Positions 35,030 to 46,100 of a stretch of 64,000 nt of DNA are shown piece by piece. The first letter of the stretch is position 1. Every line of letters starts with the position of its first letter. Below the pieces are notes generated by a model, which was given only the letters and a program-made list of their open reading frames with translations, ran no database searches and was not told where the DNA came from. The translations under genes and the position numbers were made by a program. The DNA is from Diphasiastrum complanatum (Eukaryota > Streptophyta > Lycopodiopsida > Lycopodiales > Lycopodiaceae), in the NCBI GenBank assembly GCA_029204225.1, contig CM055093.1:29711777-29775776 (forward strand). Direction: 5' to 3'.

Positions 35030-35850
35030 CGTGTACTATGTGATAGCGGACTTGTGCCGCGGTGACGGTTAGGATGAGCAGGGAGGGATGATATAGAGCT
35101 CGCAGAGGACTGATATGTACGGACAGAATGTACGGTATATCGGACCTGTGCGAGCCGAATATCAGAGAGAACGATTAGTTTTGAGGAAAGACGCACAAGT
35201 GCGATATGGGGTGACACGTAGGCAGACGTATCGGACCTGTGCGCATGGAAGACGATAGGAGGAATTTCGATTGTGAAGGACGCGCACAAGTGCGATATGC
35301 AGAGCCTAAAAAAAAGTGAAAAAAATTCATCAAAGTTTGTGATTTTATATCGCGGTTTGCAAGTGCAAAAGAATGTCCTGTCACACATGTGGGAGTTGTA
35401 CGGACAAATGCGAGAGCGACATGTGTCACCCTGTCACATTACACGTGTGAGATTTGTACAATCTAATGCGAGAGCGACACGTGTTGTCGAGCAAACGAAT
35501 GAACACGCAACACGTTTCCAGGTGTCATTTCACACGTGTGTTGGTGTCACCTCACACGTGCCTGCGCCTGTAGTCCAATTGAAAGTTGACACGTGTCCTA
35601 AGTCCGTTGACCACATGTGCAAAAATTTAGTATAAATGGCACGAAAACCGATTAATTTTTTACCTTTTTCGTTCTCGAAATACATGGCATATCGCTCTTG
35701 TGCGTGCTCATTGCCTTCCGTTTGTTTGCAACTATAGCTACTCGCGCACAAGTGCGATATTTGGTATCTGCCTGTCGTACATATCCCTCTTGTGCTCCAT
35801 TTTGATAGTTAGTTTTGGTTCAGTTCTCCCTCACGCACAAGTGCGATATT
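35030..35850. promoter_or_regulatory. Bidirectional control region with repeated palindrome-cored sites
   Basis: This is the gap between the divergent H3-Ulp1 and V genes. The 16-mer CGCACAAGTGCGATAT occurs exactly at 35192-35207, 35283-35298, 35745-35760 and 35834-35849. A near-perfect inverted copy is at 35689-35706, with diverged copies near 35040, 35133, 35225 and 35781. Its core GCACAAGTGC is nearly palindromic. Between 35400 and 35620 there are several CACGTG cores in words like GACACGTGT. The arrangement suggests binding sites for a protein, perhaps element-encoded; that is inference. Confidence 0.7.
35631..35637 (+). promoter_or_regulatory. TATA box of gene V
   Basis: TATAAAT in AGTATAAATGGCACG, about 230 bases upstream of the preferred ATG at 35863 and just downstream of the CACGTG cluster. 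Confidence 0.5.
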
Positions 35851-35862
35851 CACGTTACTGGC

Positions 35863-37379
35863 ATGGCCTCTTCCTCATCATCCTCACGAGATTCATACTT
35901 GAGTTCATTTCTTAGTGAATTTGGGATTACTGAAAACCTAGACTATTTCCGTAGTCTATTCAGGCCATATCTACATGTTTTCAAGACTACACAACCAAAT
36001 TCTGACGTATTTTATGACCATTATGTCAGATTCAGAGATATACTTAGTAAGCCTATTTTCTCCATAGGTCCACTCCAGTACATGCATTATACTGATCTTG
36101 TTCATTTCTTCCCAGCTTTCAGACATAGACTGGATAGAATGTTCACTAAATTGTTTGATCTTTTCAAAAGCAGTTCAATGTGTCCGTATTGCAACAAGAA
36201 ATGTCGATTGGTTGAATTTCAGAGTGGTTTCGTACTTTTCCTGTTAGTTCAGATCCCAGATGATGATGAAGTTTCTGTTGCTGACCCTCCTTTTGCACCA
36301 TCCTCTGTTCAGTCAGCTATTAAAGATATCAGTCACTTTCTTATCTACACTCCTAATAAGGAAAGTGACTTTATTGATGTAAATACTGATGTTCTCCGGG
36401 ATTCTTTCATTGGCCAAAATACATCTGATGATGAATTCAAATCTATAGAGGAGTCGAAATGTATTTTCAATCTGCCTGTATATTATATAAATGACGATGT
36501 ATATTTTATTACTACTGATTTATATAAATTTTTTGACTATCGTGAGGACGAGGTTCTATGTTTATTATCCGGCACAATTTCCAAATTCTCCGACTTTGTA
36601 GATTTTGAAACAGATGACCTTGTTGCTGGTATTGATTTTGATGATGAGGAGGGACTTATGACCGATGAAGAATGCCTGAATAAGACTTTGTCAAATATAG
36701 CGGAGGATGGGCGAGACAGACCATCCAATGAAGAATTCACGACATTTCAGTCCCAGATGGGCTTCCCTCGTCCATCATTAATGCATTTCACTAATGATTC
36801 CACTTCAGTACATGGTCATTATATTGATCATCTTGATTTGGTTGCTGCTGATGATGAAGAATGTGTAAGTGTTTAATCTTCCTTGCATTTGAATGTTTTC
36901 AATCACTGAATGTGTTTTTTCTAACATATTTCCTATTGCAGGATGCTCTCATAATAGATGATTTTGTTGCGAGACGAGGTGGTTTCAGACAACACACATC
37001 CTCGTTTCAGAGGGACAGTGGACTGGGCCACTATCTTAGGCATTTCTTGAAGAATGAGATCTGTATTGCTCATTCCAAGCTGAGCGCAGTCAGGGAGAGT
37101 CTTATAATGGCAGTTAAAGTTTTATCATTTTACCTAGGAGGACATAAATTTGTTAAGACGAAGAAGATCATTTTTGTCAAAAGATCTTATGTTTTGAACA
37201 TTTTAGGCTTTACTAATGGGAATGTTCCTTTAAGGAGCTCCCATTATTCATTGTATTCCACTTATATTCAGCTTAGTGGAAATAAGGATAATGCACATCT
37301 ATTAGATGCATACGCTAGCAAAGAATTTTTTCATGACAATACTGCCATAGAATCTGATACAAGATCTGATGATGAATAG
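35863..37379 (+). CDS. Unknown transposon gene V, two exons, apparently intact
   Basis: Exon 1 (35863-36864) and exon 2 (36942-37379) join in phase 0 across a 77-base GT-AG intron (GTAAGT donor, TTGCAG acceptor) to give 479 residues. I chose the ATG at 35863 (GGCATGGCC context) over the in-frame one at 35815 because a control-region motif lies at 35834-35849. The protein has a serine-rich start, a central CPYCNKKCRLVEF that could bind zinc, and long acidic stretches (DFETDDLVAGIDFDDEEG). Its C-terminus is more basic (FVKTKKIIFVKRSYVLNILGF). No family is recognised. It is the only gene of this element that reads through without a stop. It faces gene T tail to tail. Confidence 0.7.
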
Positions 37380-38015
37380 TTGACACTTTGTATTTTGGTA
37401 TAATACAATCAATACATTTACATTGGGTATTTCTCCTCTCTTGTTCAATGAATTTGCAAAGCAATCCTGAACATGTCATGATTTGATGACAATGATAATT
37501 TTCTACTCATCAATCATCTAATTTTCTCTTCCTGTATGAACTTGCATGCCTTTCTAAACTTGTTGTATTGTGTGAAGTTTGTTATATGTCGAATCTGAAC
37601 TCTGCGGTAGAACACTGAAACAATTGACAAATGTAGTTTCATTTTTTATTGGTTCCTCCATGTTGTGTATTTCGATGAAATGCTGCTCGTGCTTGCCAGT
37701 GTGACTTCTCCATCCCTTGCGATGACCATACACTCAAGCTTCCATATGTATTTGCAAAAAAATGCTGTATGATCTCTTAGTATGTGCTGCTTATGTCAAA
37801 ATCATAATGTTAGTCTTATGTTTGGATCTAAATATATATGGAAATTTGAAAGCATTTTGAAAATTTTATACTAACCATGTAATGAGTGATGTGATCTTAT
37901 CCCCATGGTTTTGATACTGCATTAACAAACTCGACACAAGTCCTTTGGACAGCTTTCTTATCAATATCAGAGTATTTTTTGTTTTCTTAAAATAGCAATC
38001 ATACTATCAAGCTTT
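37380..38015. other. Spacer between convergent V and T; no gene seen
   Basis: AT-rich sequence with probable 3' ends of both genes. No frame of interest. Confidence 0.5.
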
Positions 38016-38017
38016 TT

Positions 38018-40131
38018 TCATACATCAACTTTTAGTACTCTGGTTTTGCCGTTTTTCTCGAAGTCCTGAGTGGCAGCAATAATATATGTCCAGACTGAGT
38101 GTTGAATATTAGAAGCCTTACCGGTATGATTTGATAGAAAATGACGTGCTTTTGCTCCTATGCTTGGCTTAGTTGGCATGTTCCCATTCTTTTCTGAAAG
38201 CTTTTCATCTTTTTGAATTTTGACATGTCCTTTATGGAGTCCTGCTTTTGATAAAACATCTTCTAATCGAGATATAGCTTCCTTTGCTAATGATGTTGGC
38301 TTAGTATTCCAAGCAAAAACTATATGAAGATAAATGATCTTTTCTATTAATCTAACTTCTTCATGAAGAGTGCAAACATGCACATTTTTTAAGGGGATAG
38401 GCAGCACAGGCTTCCAGTTTGGATCTGCATATTCTCTAGTAATTCCTGTACTCCTAGTTACATCTTTTACCATTTTAATGCAGTACAAACAAGGGTGTTT
38501 TGATGTAGCACCGTGAGAGACATTATACATACATTTCAATGTTTTCAAATCACCTGCTAAGTGCCATTCAACATTGAAGTCTCCAACTCCTGGAACATTG
38601 AGAAGTCCTCCATCCATATGGTCCTTGATGATCCTAGGATAAGATGTCCTTGAGAATATATATGATAATATATCATGATCCTCTTTCAGCACCTGTCCAA
38701 AGAATTAATTAGACTTAGTTTACAATGTATTAATACTATTCAATGAATGTAATGTAATAATGAGGCTACTTACTTGAAACGTTGCCAACCACCATATATC
38801 ATCTTCTGACTGGACACTGTATCTGAAATCTTCTTGGTTCTCTGTTTGTGATAGAGCACCATTCATGAGAGTTATACTAACCCTCTCCATCTTCTGCCCT
38901 TTCACAATTTCTGACTCATCTAACTTAAGTACTACGATTATTTTGCCATTCACCTTTTCATAGATTATATCATAGAAACGAACAATGTATCTCAGCAAGT
39001 AATTTAGATCAACAAATAAATTGTTTGATGAATTCTTCCATCAGGTTCATACACCTCCTCAATATGAAATGGAGTTCCAATGATCTTATGCATACCTATG
39101 TTTAATGTATCCCTCTCTTTCTTCAAGTGATATGTCCTAGGGATTGGGAATTTTCTAATTTGAACTTGCTTAAAAGCTTCTCTAATTAGTTTAAATATTG
39201 TTGCATATGCTTCCCTGCTAATACCTGCAAAATCACAAGCACCCTGAACTATAGTCTTATCTAAATTTTTTTGAATGTCCACCATCAAAAACTCTGCTAT
39301 TTTACACTTTACATTTAAAATCCTATTATTCATCATGATACGCTTAGTGGATTTGCAAGTCAATATTGTGCCCAATGACATTCCTAGTGAAGCATTGTCT
39401 TTAATATTCCGAGGAGCTACTAATGCAGATCTGCAAAAAAAACAGATAGTTAACAGAATATCACCATAGCTGAAATTCAATCCAAGTGTCATTGAAAAAC
39501 TTACAAAAATCAGAATATGCTTACTTGAATGCACAGATTCTTCTATTTCGATAACCTCCTTTTGAAAGTGTTTGAATATCCTTGCAACTTTGTCGCTTTT
39601 GCTTCTTACTTTCAGCCTTTTTCTTTGCCAAATCCACATCCTTCAATAATTGTAAGTTTTCAATATGAATAGACTGTAAAACTGATTGCATTTGCTCTAG
39701 TTCTGATTTGATATTGATTGTTATCTTCTGTAATGATTCATTATTTTTTTTAAGTTTTTCATTTTCTTCTAACGTCTTTTGGAGATGGCAATCTCTATTC
39801 TGACAATAAGAGGATATCTGAATTAACTCACCTTCTAAAAAGTGAACTTTATTCATATAAAGTTGTTTTCCATGGTTCTGCAATCTTTCACAATATCCTA
39901 GTAATCCACTATGCCCATTGCATATCCATGTAACTAAATGAGTTATTGAAGAGAATGTGGGATGTGCCAAAGTGCTTGGATCTTGTGGATATAATGTTCC
40001 ATCTATCCACAAATCCAATTTTTTTTTTTTCCTTCGGCCCTGTAACGAGAACGATGCTCAGCAGATATTTGGATTCCTTTGCCTCCTCTTCTCTACAAAG
40101 GTGCCAAATCAATAGGGATATCCACATGTAA
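38018..40131 (-). pseudogene. Transposase-like gene T, copy 2 (with coiled-coil N-terminus)
   Basis: Reading the minus strand from about 40131, the N-terminal part (LWIDGTLYPQDPSTLAHPTF, WICNGHSGLLGYCERL) is followed by a coiled coil (LQKTLEENEKLKKNNESLQK). After an intron come LGTILTCKSTKRIMMNN and GACDFAGISREAYATIFKLI, then the acidic KLDESEIVKG block. After an 81-base intron (38693-38773) come NVPGVGDFNVEWHLAGDLKT, the CLYC pair and IPLKNVHVCTLH. I read this as a DDE-type transposase-like protein with a zinc-binding insertion. The identity is inferred from motif order, and the last acidic residue was not pinned down. A 14-base deletion near 39035 relative to copy 1 and a homopolymer run of 11-12 T at 40020 (poly-A on the coding strand) disturb the frame. 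Confidence 0.65.
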
Positions 40132-40139
40132 ATGATATA

Positions 40140-41070
40140 ATGTCATCATCAAAAGAATATTAGAGTAATCAGTTGCATCAAAGTACTATGACCAGATTCT
40201 ATGAAGCAAAACAAAATACTCATCTTTGATAATATTATATACTATGTACGATCAATCCAATCTCCATGCTTGTATGCTTGATTCAAATTTGGAAATGCCG
40301 CTCATTTTTTCATTCCAATAGGTAGTTGGCACTCATATTTCCATTCTCGTGGAAGGAATGCGTATGTAAACATTTTGCAATTTTTTCTGATTCGAATTTG
40401 GGGATGGCGGTCATATTCTAGATCCAGTGAAAATATTGCCCTTTTCGTAACCAATGGAGGGAATATTTTTGAGTTTAGTCAAGTTATACTGCGAACTGTT
40501 AACAGTTCTTAACTGTGACTATAGACACTGTGGTTAGATCATTGGGAGTTGGGGAGGCCTTGGGAGTGGTGTGGGCAAGCAAATAAACAATATTGTTTTT
40601 TTTTTTTATTTTGATATTTTTCTATATCCTACATGGCATTCCTTAAAGGGTCTTTTTGATATTGAGAACTCCTCTAATGACATTTGCATGATTGCTTTCT
40701 GCCTAAGGATTCTGCTAGGGGCTTTGTTCAATTCTTTCAAGTCCGTTCTTTTATCACTTCTACTCACATTCCTTCTTCTGTTGCTCATCTTTTAGCTGCG
40801 TCTTGCTTGATTGTTATGACTAAAGCTTCTAGCACGGGGTCCATCCTGTTGGATTATTCTACTCTTGGAGTGACTCAACCGAATAATCGATCTTTAATCT
40901 TCATCCACTTTTATCCAGTTCTACAGTTCTATTCGCGTTTCGTGTTTCTACACAGTCTGTAGAAATACTCAGGAATCGCTCTACAGATGGCTCCGACATA
41001 TCAGACATCATCCGACTTATCGACGATGTCGACGAAAGTCAAATACGTCGGGCATGTCGATGAACGATAG
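40140..41070. other. No supported gene
   Basis: AT-rich sequence. 40935-41060 is rich in TCGAC/GTCGA words similar to 30835-30980 and precedes a copia LTR. A plus-strand frame at 40684-40962 resembles nothing I know. Confidence 0.4.
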
Positions 41071-41072
41071 TT

Positions 41073-41686
41073 ATTGTTCCACTTGATATGAAGCTAAAGA
41101 CTTGCCCTAATCGCTTTACATGTAAATTTTTGAAAAGTCCTAATTGGATGAATGCCAGCACATTATGGCCAACTGGCTATTACAATCTACGACCTGATTA
41201 GCTGTCCTTCTGGATACGCGTCAATTGCTTTAGTATAAATAGCTGATCATTAAAGACATTAACAACTCTTACTCAACTCTCTAGCTTAGCTTTTCTTCAA
41301 AGTCCGCAATTGTTTTGTGCTCTCATCATCTGATTTGTACATGCTACTTACTGAATCAATCTATCTTCTTATTGCGTTCAGTATCATGTCAGAATGTATG
41401 CCTCTCTATAGCTATTTGTAACTGATAAATCTATTATAGTCTTGACTATTTTGTTGAATACATCAACACTGCAATACATCATTGTTTGGCTACAAAATCA
41501 CTTTAGTGCTAACGATTTCAAAGTTGATTGCTAAAAGATTGAACGTGACTTCTGTCATTATAGATTTGTTCAATATTGATAGTCGTAGTCATGGATTAGG
41601 AAGGAGGCTTATTCCGCTGCGCTCGATAAGTCACTTACAGTCTTCGACTTGTCTAACCGACTCACTTCACCTCCCTCTTTCCAACA
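41073..41686 (+). repeat. 5' LTR of a truncated Ty1/copia
   Basis: The right edge is set by CCAACA at 41686 directly before a primer-binding site (GGTATCAGAGCTC). It contains a TATA-like AGTATAAATAGCTG near 41232. The left edge (TGTTCCACTTG) is a guess because no partner LTR is present. Confidence 0.6.
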
Positions 41687-41687
41687 C

Positions 41688-41700
41688 GGTATCAGAGCTC
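41688..41700 (+). promoter_or_regulatory. Primer-binding site, initiator-tRNA-Met type
   Basis: GGTATCAGAGCTC matches the copia consensus TGGTATCAGAGC, complementary to the 3' end of initiator tRNA-Met, right after the LTR. Confidence 0.7.
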
Positions 41701-41929
41701 TACTACTATTAGATACTCTTCATGGTATCAGAGCGACTATTATATCAGAGCTCTACTATTTGATATCTTTCACGATATCAGAGTGATACTTTTCACAATA
41801 TCATATCATAGCACACTTGCTCTTATTTTTCAATTTGTGGTATCAAATTTCAGTATCAGATAATTGATTTCCAAGTGTAGTGCAACACTACATCATTCTT
41901 AACGTCATCGATTTATCGAGACTAAAGTT

Positions 41930-42741
41930 CAATATTGATTTTCAAAGTAAAGGCGGTCTCATCGTAGACAAGCTGAATGAATCCAATTGCTATTTGTGAA
42001 AATTTAAGATGAAGACCTTGCTAATCGCCAATGAGTTGTGGGATGTTGTCACAGGTATTGAAGTGAAGCGAAGACAACACAGCCGACTCAAAGTGGAAGT
42101 TGAAGGATGTTAAAGCTTTCGCGCTTATTATTCTCAATATATCAAACACTCAGATTGGCCACATATCTGAAGCTCAAACTTCGAAAGAAGTATGGGACAT
42201 CCTGAGCTCGCTATCTGATGTGAGCGACGTAACTTCCAAGTTACATCTAAGAAGAAAATTCTTCACACTCAAGATGTCGAATGGTGATTCACTTCACAAT
42301 CACGTTAACCAGTTTAAGAATCTCTTGCAACAAATGGTCGTTGTCGGATCGATCATCGACGATCAAGATGCCATCATGACATTGCTTTCAAGCTTGCCAT
42401 CTACATATGAGAACTGGGTGATGATCATATTGACACACTCAGATTTAACTCTTACTAGAGTTATTACTATGTTGCTGCAAGAAGACAATCGACGAAGTCA
42501 AGACACCCCTTCGACTTCATCATCTCATGCTCTATATGTCAACAAAGGCTCAAAACGACAGAAGCAGAAACGCTCTAAGCAGTCCGCATCAAATCAGAAA
42601 CCGACGCAAAGTCAAAAACAATTATCAAATCCACAGGCGAAGAAGAAGATGTTCTATAAGTATTGCAAGCGCACTAATCATGAGATCCAGATTGCAGGGT
42701 ATAAAAAACAAAGAATGCCAGCAAGCAACCAAAATCAATAG
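41930..42741 (+). pseudogene. Ty1/copia Gag (UBN2 domain), truncated element
   Basis: Plus-strand reading includes ILNISNTQIGHISEAQTSKE, VWDILSSLSDVSDVTSKLHL and DAIMTLLSSLPSTYENWVMI, the conserved order of copia Gag (UBN2/Retrotran_gag). A broken zinc knuckle (FYKYCKRTNHEIQIAGYKK) follows. The start region (42000-42100) needs a frame change. The element ends soon after, near 42890, so protease, integrase and RT are lost. It abuts the promoter of the gene at 43136. Confidence 0.8.
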
Positions 42742-42937
42742 GCGAATGCAGTCACAACATCTCCTGACCTCGACATGGATGAAGGAGAGTTTATGGCAAG
42801 ATTCAAAAAATGGGTGCCACACAAAAGGACTTGCCCGTAGTGTGAAACCACCCTTATTGAAAGGCAATTGCATGAGAGTCTCATAAAACAAACCACCTTT
42901 GCCTCAAAAGGTTTCCCAAGCCTGGGACGTTGAAACT

Positions 42938-42938
<1 letters not shown>

Positions 42939-42979
<41 letters not shown>
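42939..42979. repeat. (CT)n microsatellite upstream of the 43.1-kb gene
   Basis: About 20 CT units, followed by CTCTCTCTCGCGCGCGCTCGC near 43026. CT-rich tracts are common in plant gene leaders. Confidence 0.9.
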
Positions 42980-42982
<3 letters not shown>

Positions 42983-43135
42983 TTTCTGGACGATGCAATG
43001 AAATGAAGGGAATCAATGATATGATTCTCTCTCTCGCGCGCGCTCGCTAGCTTCTCTTTTCTTTTTGTGTGGGCGATGAAATGAGATGAATGATGATGTT
43101 GGCGAGGAGTCGGGAATGATCTGAACTAGTTCACC

Positions 43136-46100
43136 ATGGATGGTACTGCCGCCATCTATGCCTCAGGTCGCCCTCAAGCCCAACAGCAGCAGCGAGCCCG
43201 CTCCTCCTGTGGATCATCCCCCTTCTGCAACAAATTACATCGCATTAATCTTCCCAGAAGCATCACTCCTTCGCCTAGTCATGTAATGGAGGCCTGGACC
43301 TCCAGAAATGGAAATGGAGATGCAGAAGCTAATAATTCTTGGCTGCCTGTGGCTCACAATGAGATGCTGAATATTTCTGGGGAGCTAACCACCTCTCCTC
43401 TTCCAAAGAGGCGATGTAGTAGTCCATCCTTGCCAAAACGGTTGGTGCTGCAGAGCAGGGATAAGGAGTCTCTGCTGGATGAGATCATCACCCTCAAAAG
43501 AGCTCTCACAGATCAGGCATCTCATGTCAAGCGTCATAAAGTCCGTGCATTAAGTGTTGAACTAGAAAACAGGTCTTCACATCCTTCTTTCATGTGTCTA
43601 ATTATGTGGCAAGTCTCAGCCTGAGCCATAATAGAATGTGAAATTGTACTGAAACAAAGCAGTATCAGATGTGCAATAATGTTGAGAATGCCGTTGCAGG
43701 AAGCTGGAGAAGGATATAGAGGCCTTGGAGGTGAAGGGAAGTGCAGAAGCTCCCAGGACAGGTGGACCATCCCGCTTGAGGGCTAAGCTTCAAGGCAGAT
43801 ATCTACACTTGCCTGTTTGTACATTCACTCCTCCAAACCAGAAATTTGTATCCTGGAATGCTTGTTATAAATCTTGAATACATGCAACCATCATCTTTTG
43901 TGCCGAGAATCTCAATGAGACCATTAAATTGTTCTTCTTATCCAACCAAGCTAAGATGATCACGAATGATCTATGCATCATGCTAATGGAACAAATGTAA
44001 AAAGTACTGCATGTTGATCCTCATGTTGGTGTATGTATCCCAGGATTGAAAATGCACCTTGAAGACTTGCAAAGTACATGTGATTCTCAGCAGGAAGAGA
44101 TTGGCCATCTCCGCAGGGACATTCGTGTTACAAGGACAAGGGTAACAGAATTGTTAATTCTTCGCATGTGCTCTCTCTTTGTCAAAATCCATGGCACACT
44201 AGGTATAAAGACACACTAACCAGAATAGGTAGCTGCTTAGCAAGCCAGAATGGCATGTGATCTCAACATAAATTCTCAAAAGAGATCTGAACCACCATTC
44301 CTTGTCAATCAGGAGGTGGAAGCAGAAAGGGATGTGTTTGCTGGAGAGATTTCAAGGCTGCAGAAAGCTATAAAGCGCCTGAAGTCATTGCACGATCGGG
44401 TGAGCTGTGAGAATAGGGAGCTATCTGACACGAAAGCGAAGGCAAGCAAACTGGAAGTTGCCAATCACCGCCTGGAGACCTGTGTTGAAGTAAGCTTTCT
44501 GAGAGTTGCAGTAGTAATTTTGCATTTTCACGACAGTGATGTCATCTGATTAGTTATGTGACTGTCTTGTGGCACAACAATTCCACCCATTCTGCAATGT
44601 AAAATGGCAAGATGCTATTCTACCACCTTGTAGGCAGGGAAATTAGATTTCGGATAGCCTGCCTGTGACATTTGTGAAAAGAACAACTGACTTTCGACCT
44701 AGCTTATTGATTCATGTCTACACGTTATTTGCTTCCATAGATTGTAAATGCGTTGATCGAGGAGTTTCATGAAAGAATACAGTGTTTTGAGACTAAATTG
44801 TTGGCTGAGATCTTGAAGCCTTGTCAGTCGACAAATTGTTTTACAGTTTGCAGGTTCCATCAGAGATTGAAGCTTTTTTTGTACAACTATTCACGCCCAC
44901 TAAAGCCATGAAGTCCGCAAGATGTTTTGCTATTGATTGTTTGATTTGGTATCCAGGCTGTAAACAAGACTCTGGAGAGAGCAAACTATGAAGTCACTGA
45001 AAATCGGAACAGGGCAAGTGAGTTAAACCTCCATGTCAAGATGTACCAGAATAAATACAGGGAGTTAGAAGAGCATGCCTTTATGATGGCAGGCCTTCTT
45101 GAAAGGGAGAAAATTGAAAAACAAAACAGTGAAATTAAGCTTGCGGCAATGAGGAGAGAGCTGGCAAAAGTGGAAGCAATGCAAGGCGGAGTTTGGAGGG
45201 CAAATGCAAGGAACAGAGACCAGACTGATACTTGGGTTCTCCCCTCAGAAAGTGTATCCAATTTGCAGCAGGGAATGACAAACTTTTCTACTGTAAAAAC
45301 TTTTGGAAGATCCATTAATCAGGTCCCTTTTGAACAGGCTTCAAAAGTTGAAGCCTCTGCAATTGACTATGCTAGTGAAGAGTGCCAGACGAGTACTGAT
45401 CTCATGATGGGCTTGTTTGTACCATATGAAGAAATGTTGCAGAAGATGCAAGAATTGCAACTGCAGCTGAAATCTAAAAGAAACAGCCTCCTTGTTCCAA
45501 AGTTGAATTTAAATCAAGTGAAATCTTCAAATAGAGAGGAAAAGGCCGTATCAGCACAAGAAACCTCCATTTCGGAAGCTTCCACAATATCTGATCTTCC
45601 TGAAAACGTTTCAGAAGCCCTAGTGCCCACCCTTCTGAAGAAACCTCAGGAGCCAGTCCCCTTTGTAAGCACGAACAAGGGCCTCAGAGGATTAGCTGAA
45701 GAAGTTGTAGAGAGTACAGTGAATTGTGTAATAGAGAAGCTTGTTAATGAGCCAAGATCGGCATCTCTTAGAGAGAGTAAAATGAAACCTGAGGAAAGTA
45801 AACCCTCAATAGCTCTCGGAAATCCAAGCAAGGTCCCAGAATCTATGAGATCAATCGAAGAAAGTTCGGTGCATGGCCGCACTAACAGCTATGCTACTAA
45901 CCAAGGCCACAAATCTCCTCAGATCTGGGTTCACCAAGACGCAATAGAAGAAGTGTGGTGTGCTGTTGAGCAGATCCTGCATGAAGTTCAAAGAGCATTG
46001 CAAGAACACCCCAGCAAAGGTGACATAATCCAGGGACCTGACTCTCCAAGTGTTTGTGCGGCCAAAGGAATAGGACTAGATGCATCCAAGAACTTTGCTG

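Noticed and set aside
21439-40131. A giant-virus or Polinton-like endogenous element, suggested by histone plus Ulp1/adenain-like protease
   Set aside because: No capsid protein, packaging ATPase, type-B DNA polymerase or viral integrase was found among the readable genes, and the genes contain spliceosomal introns.
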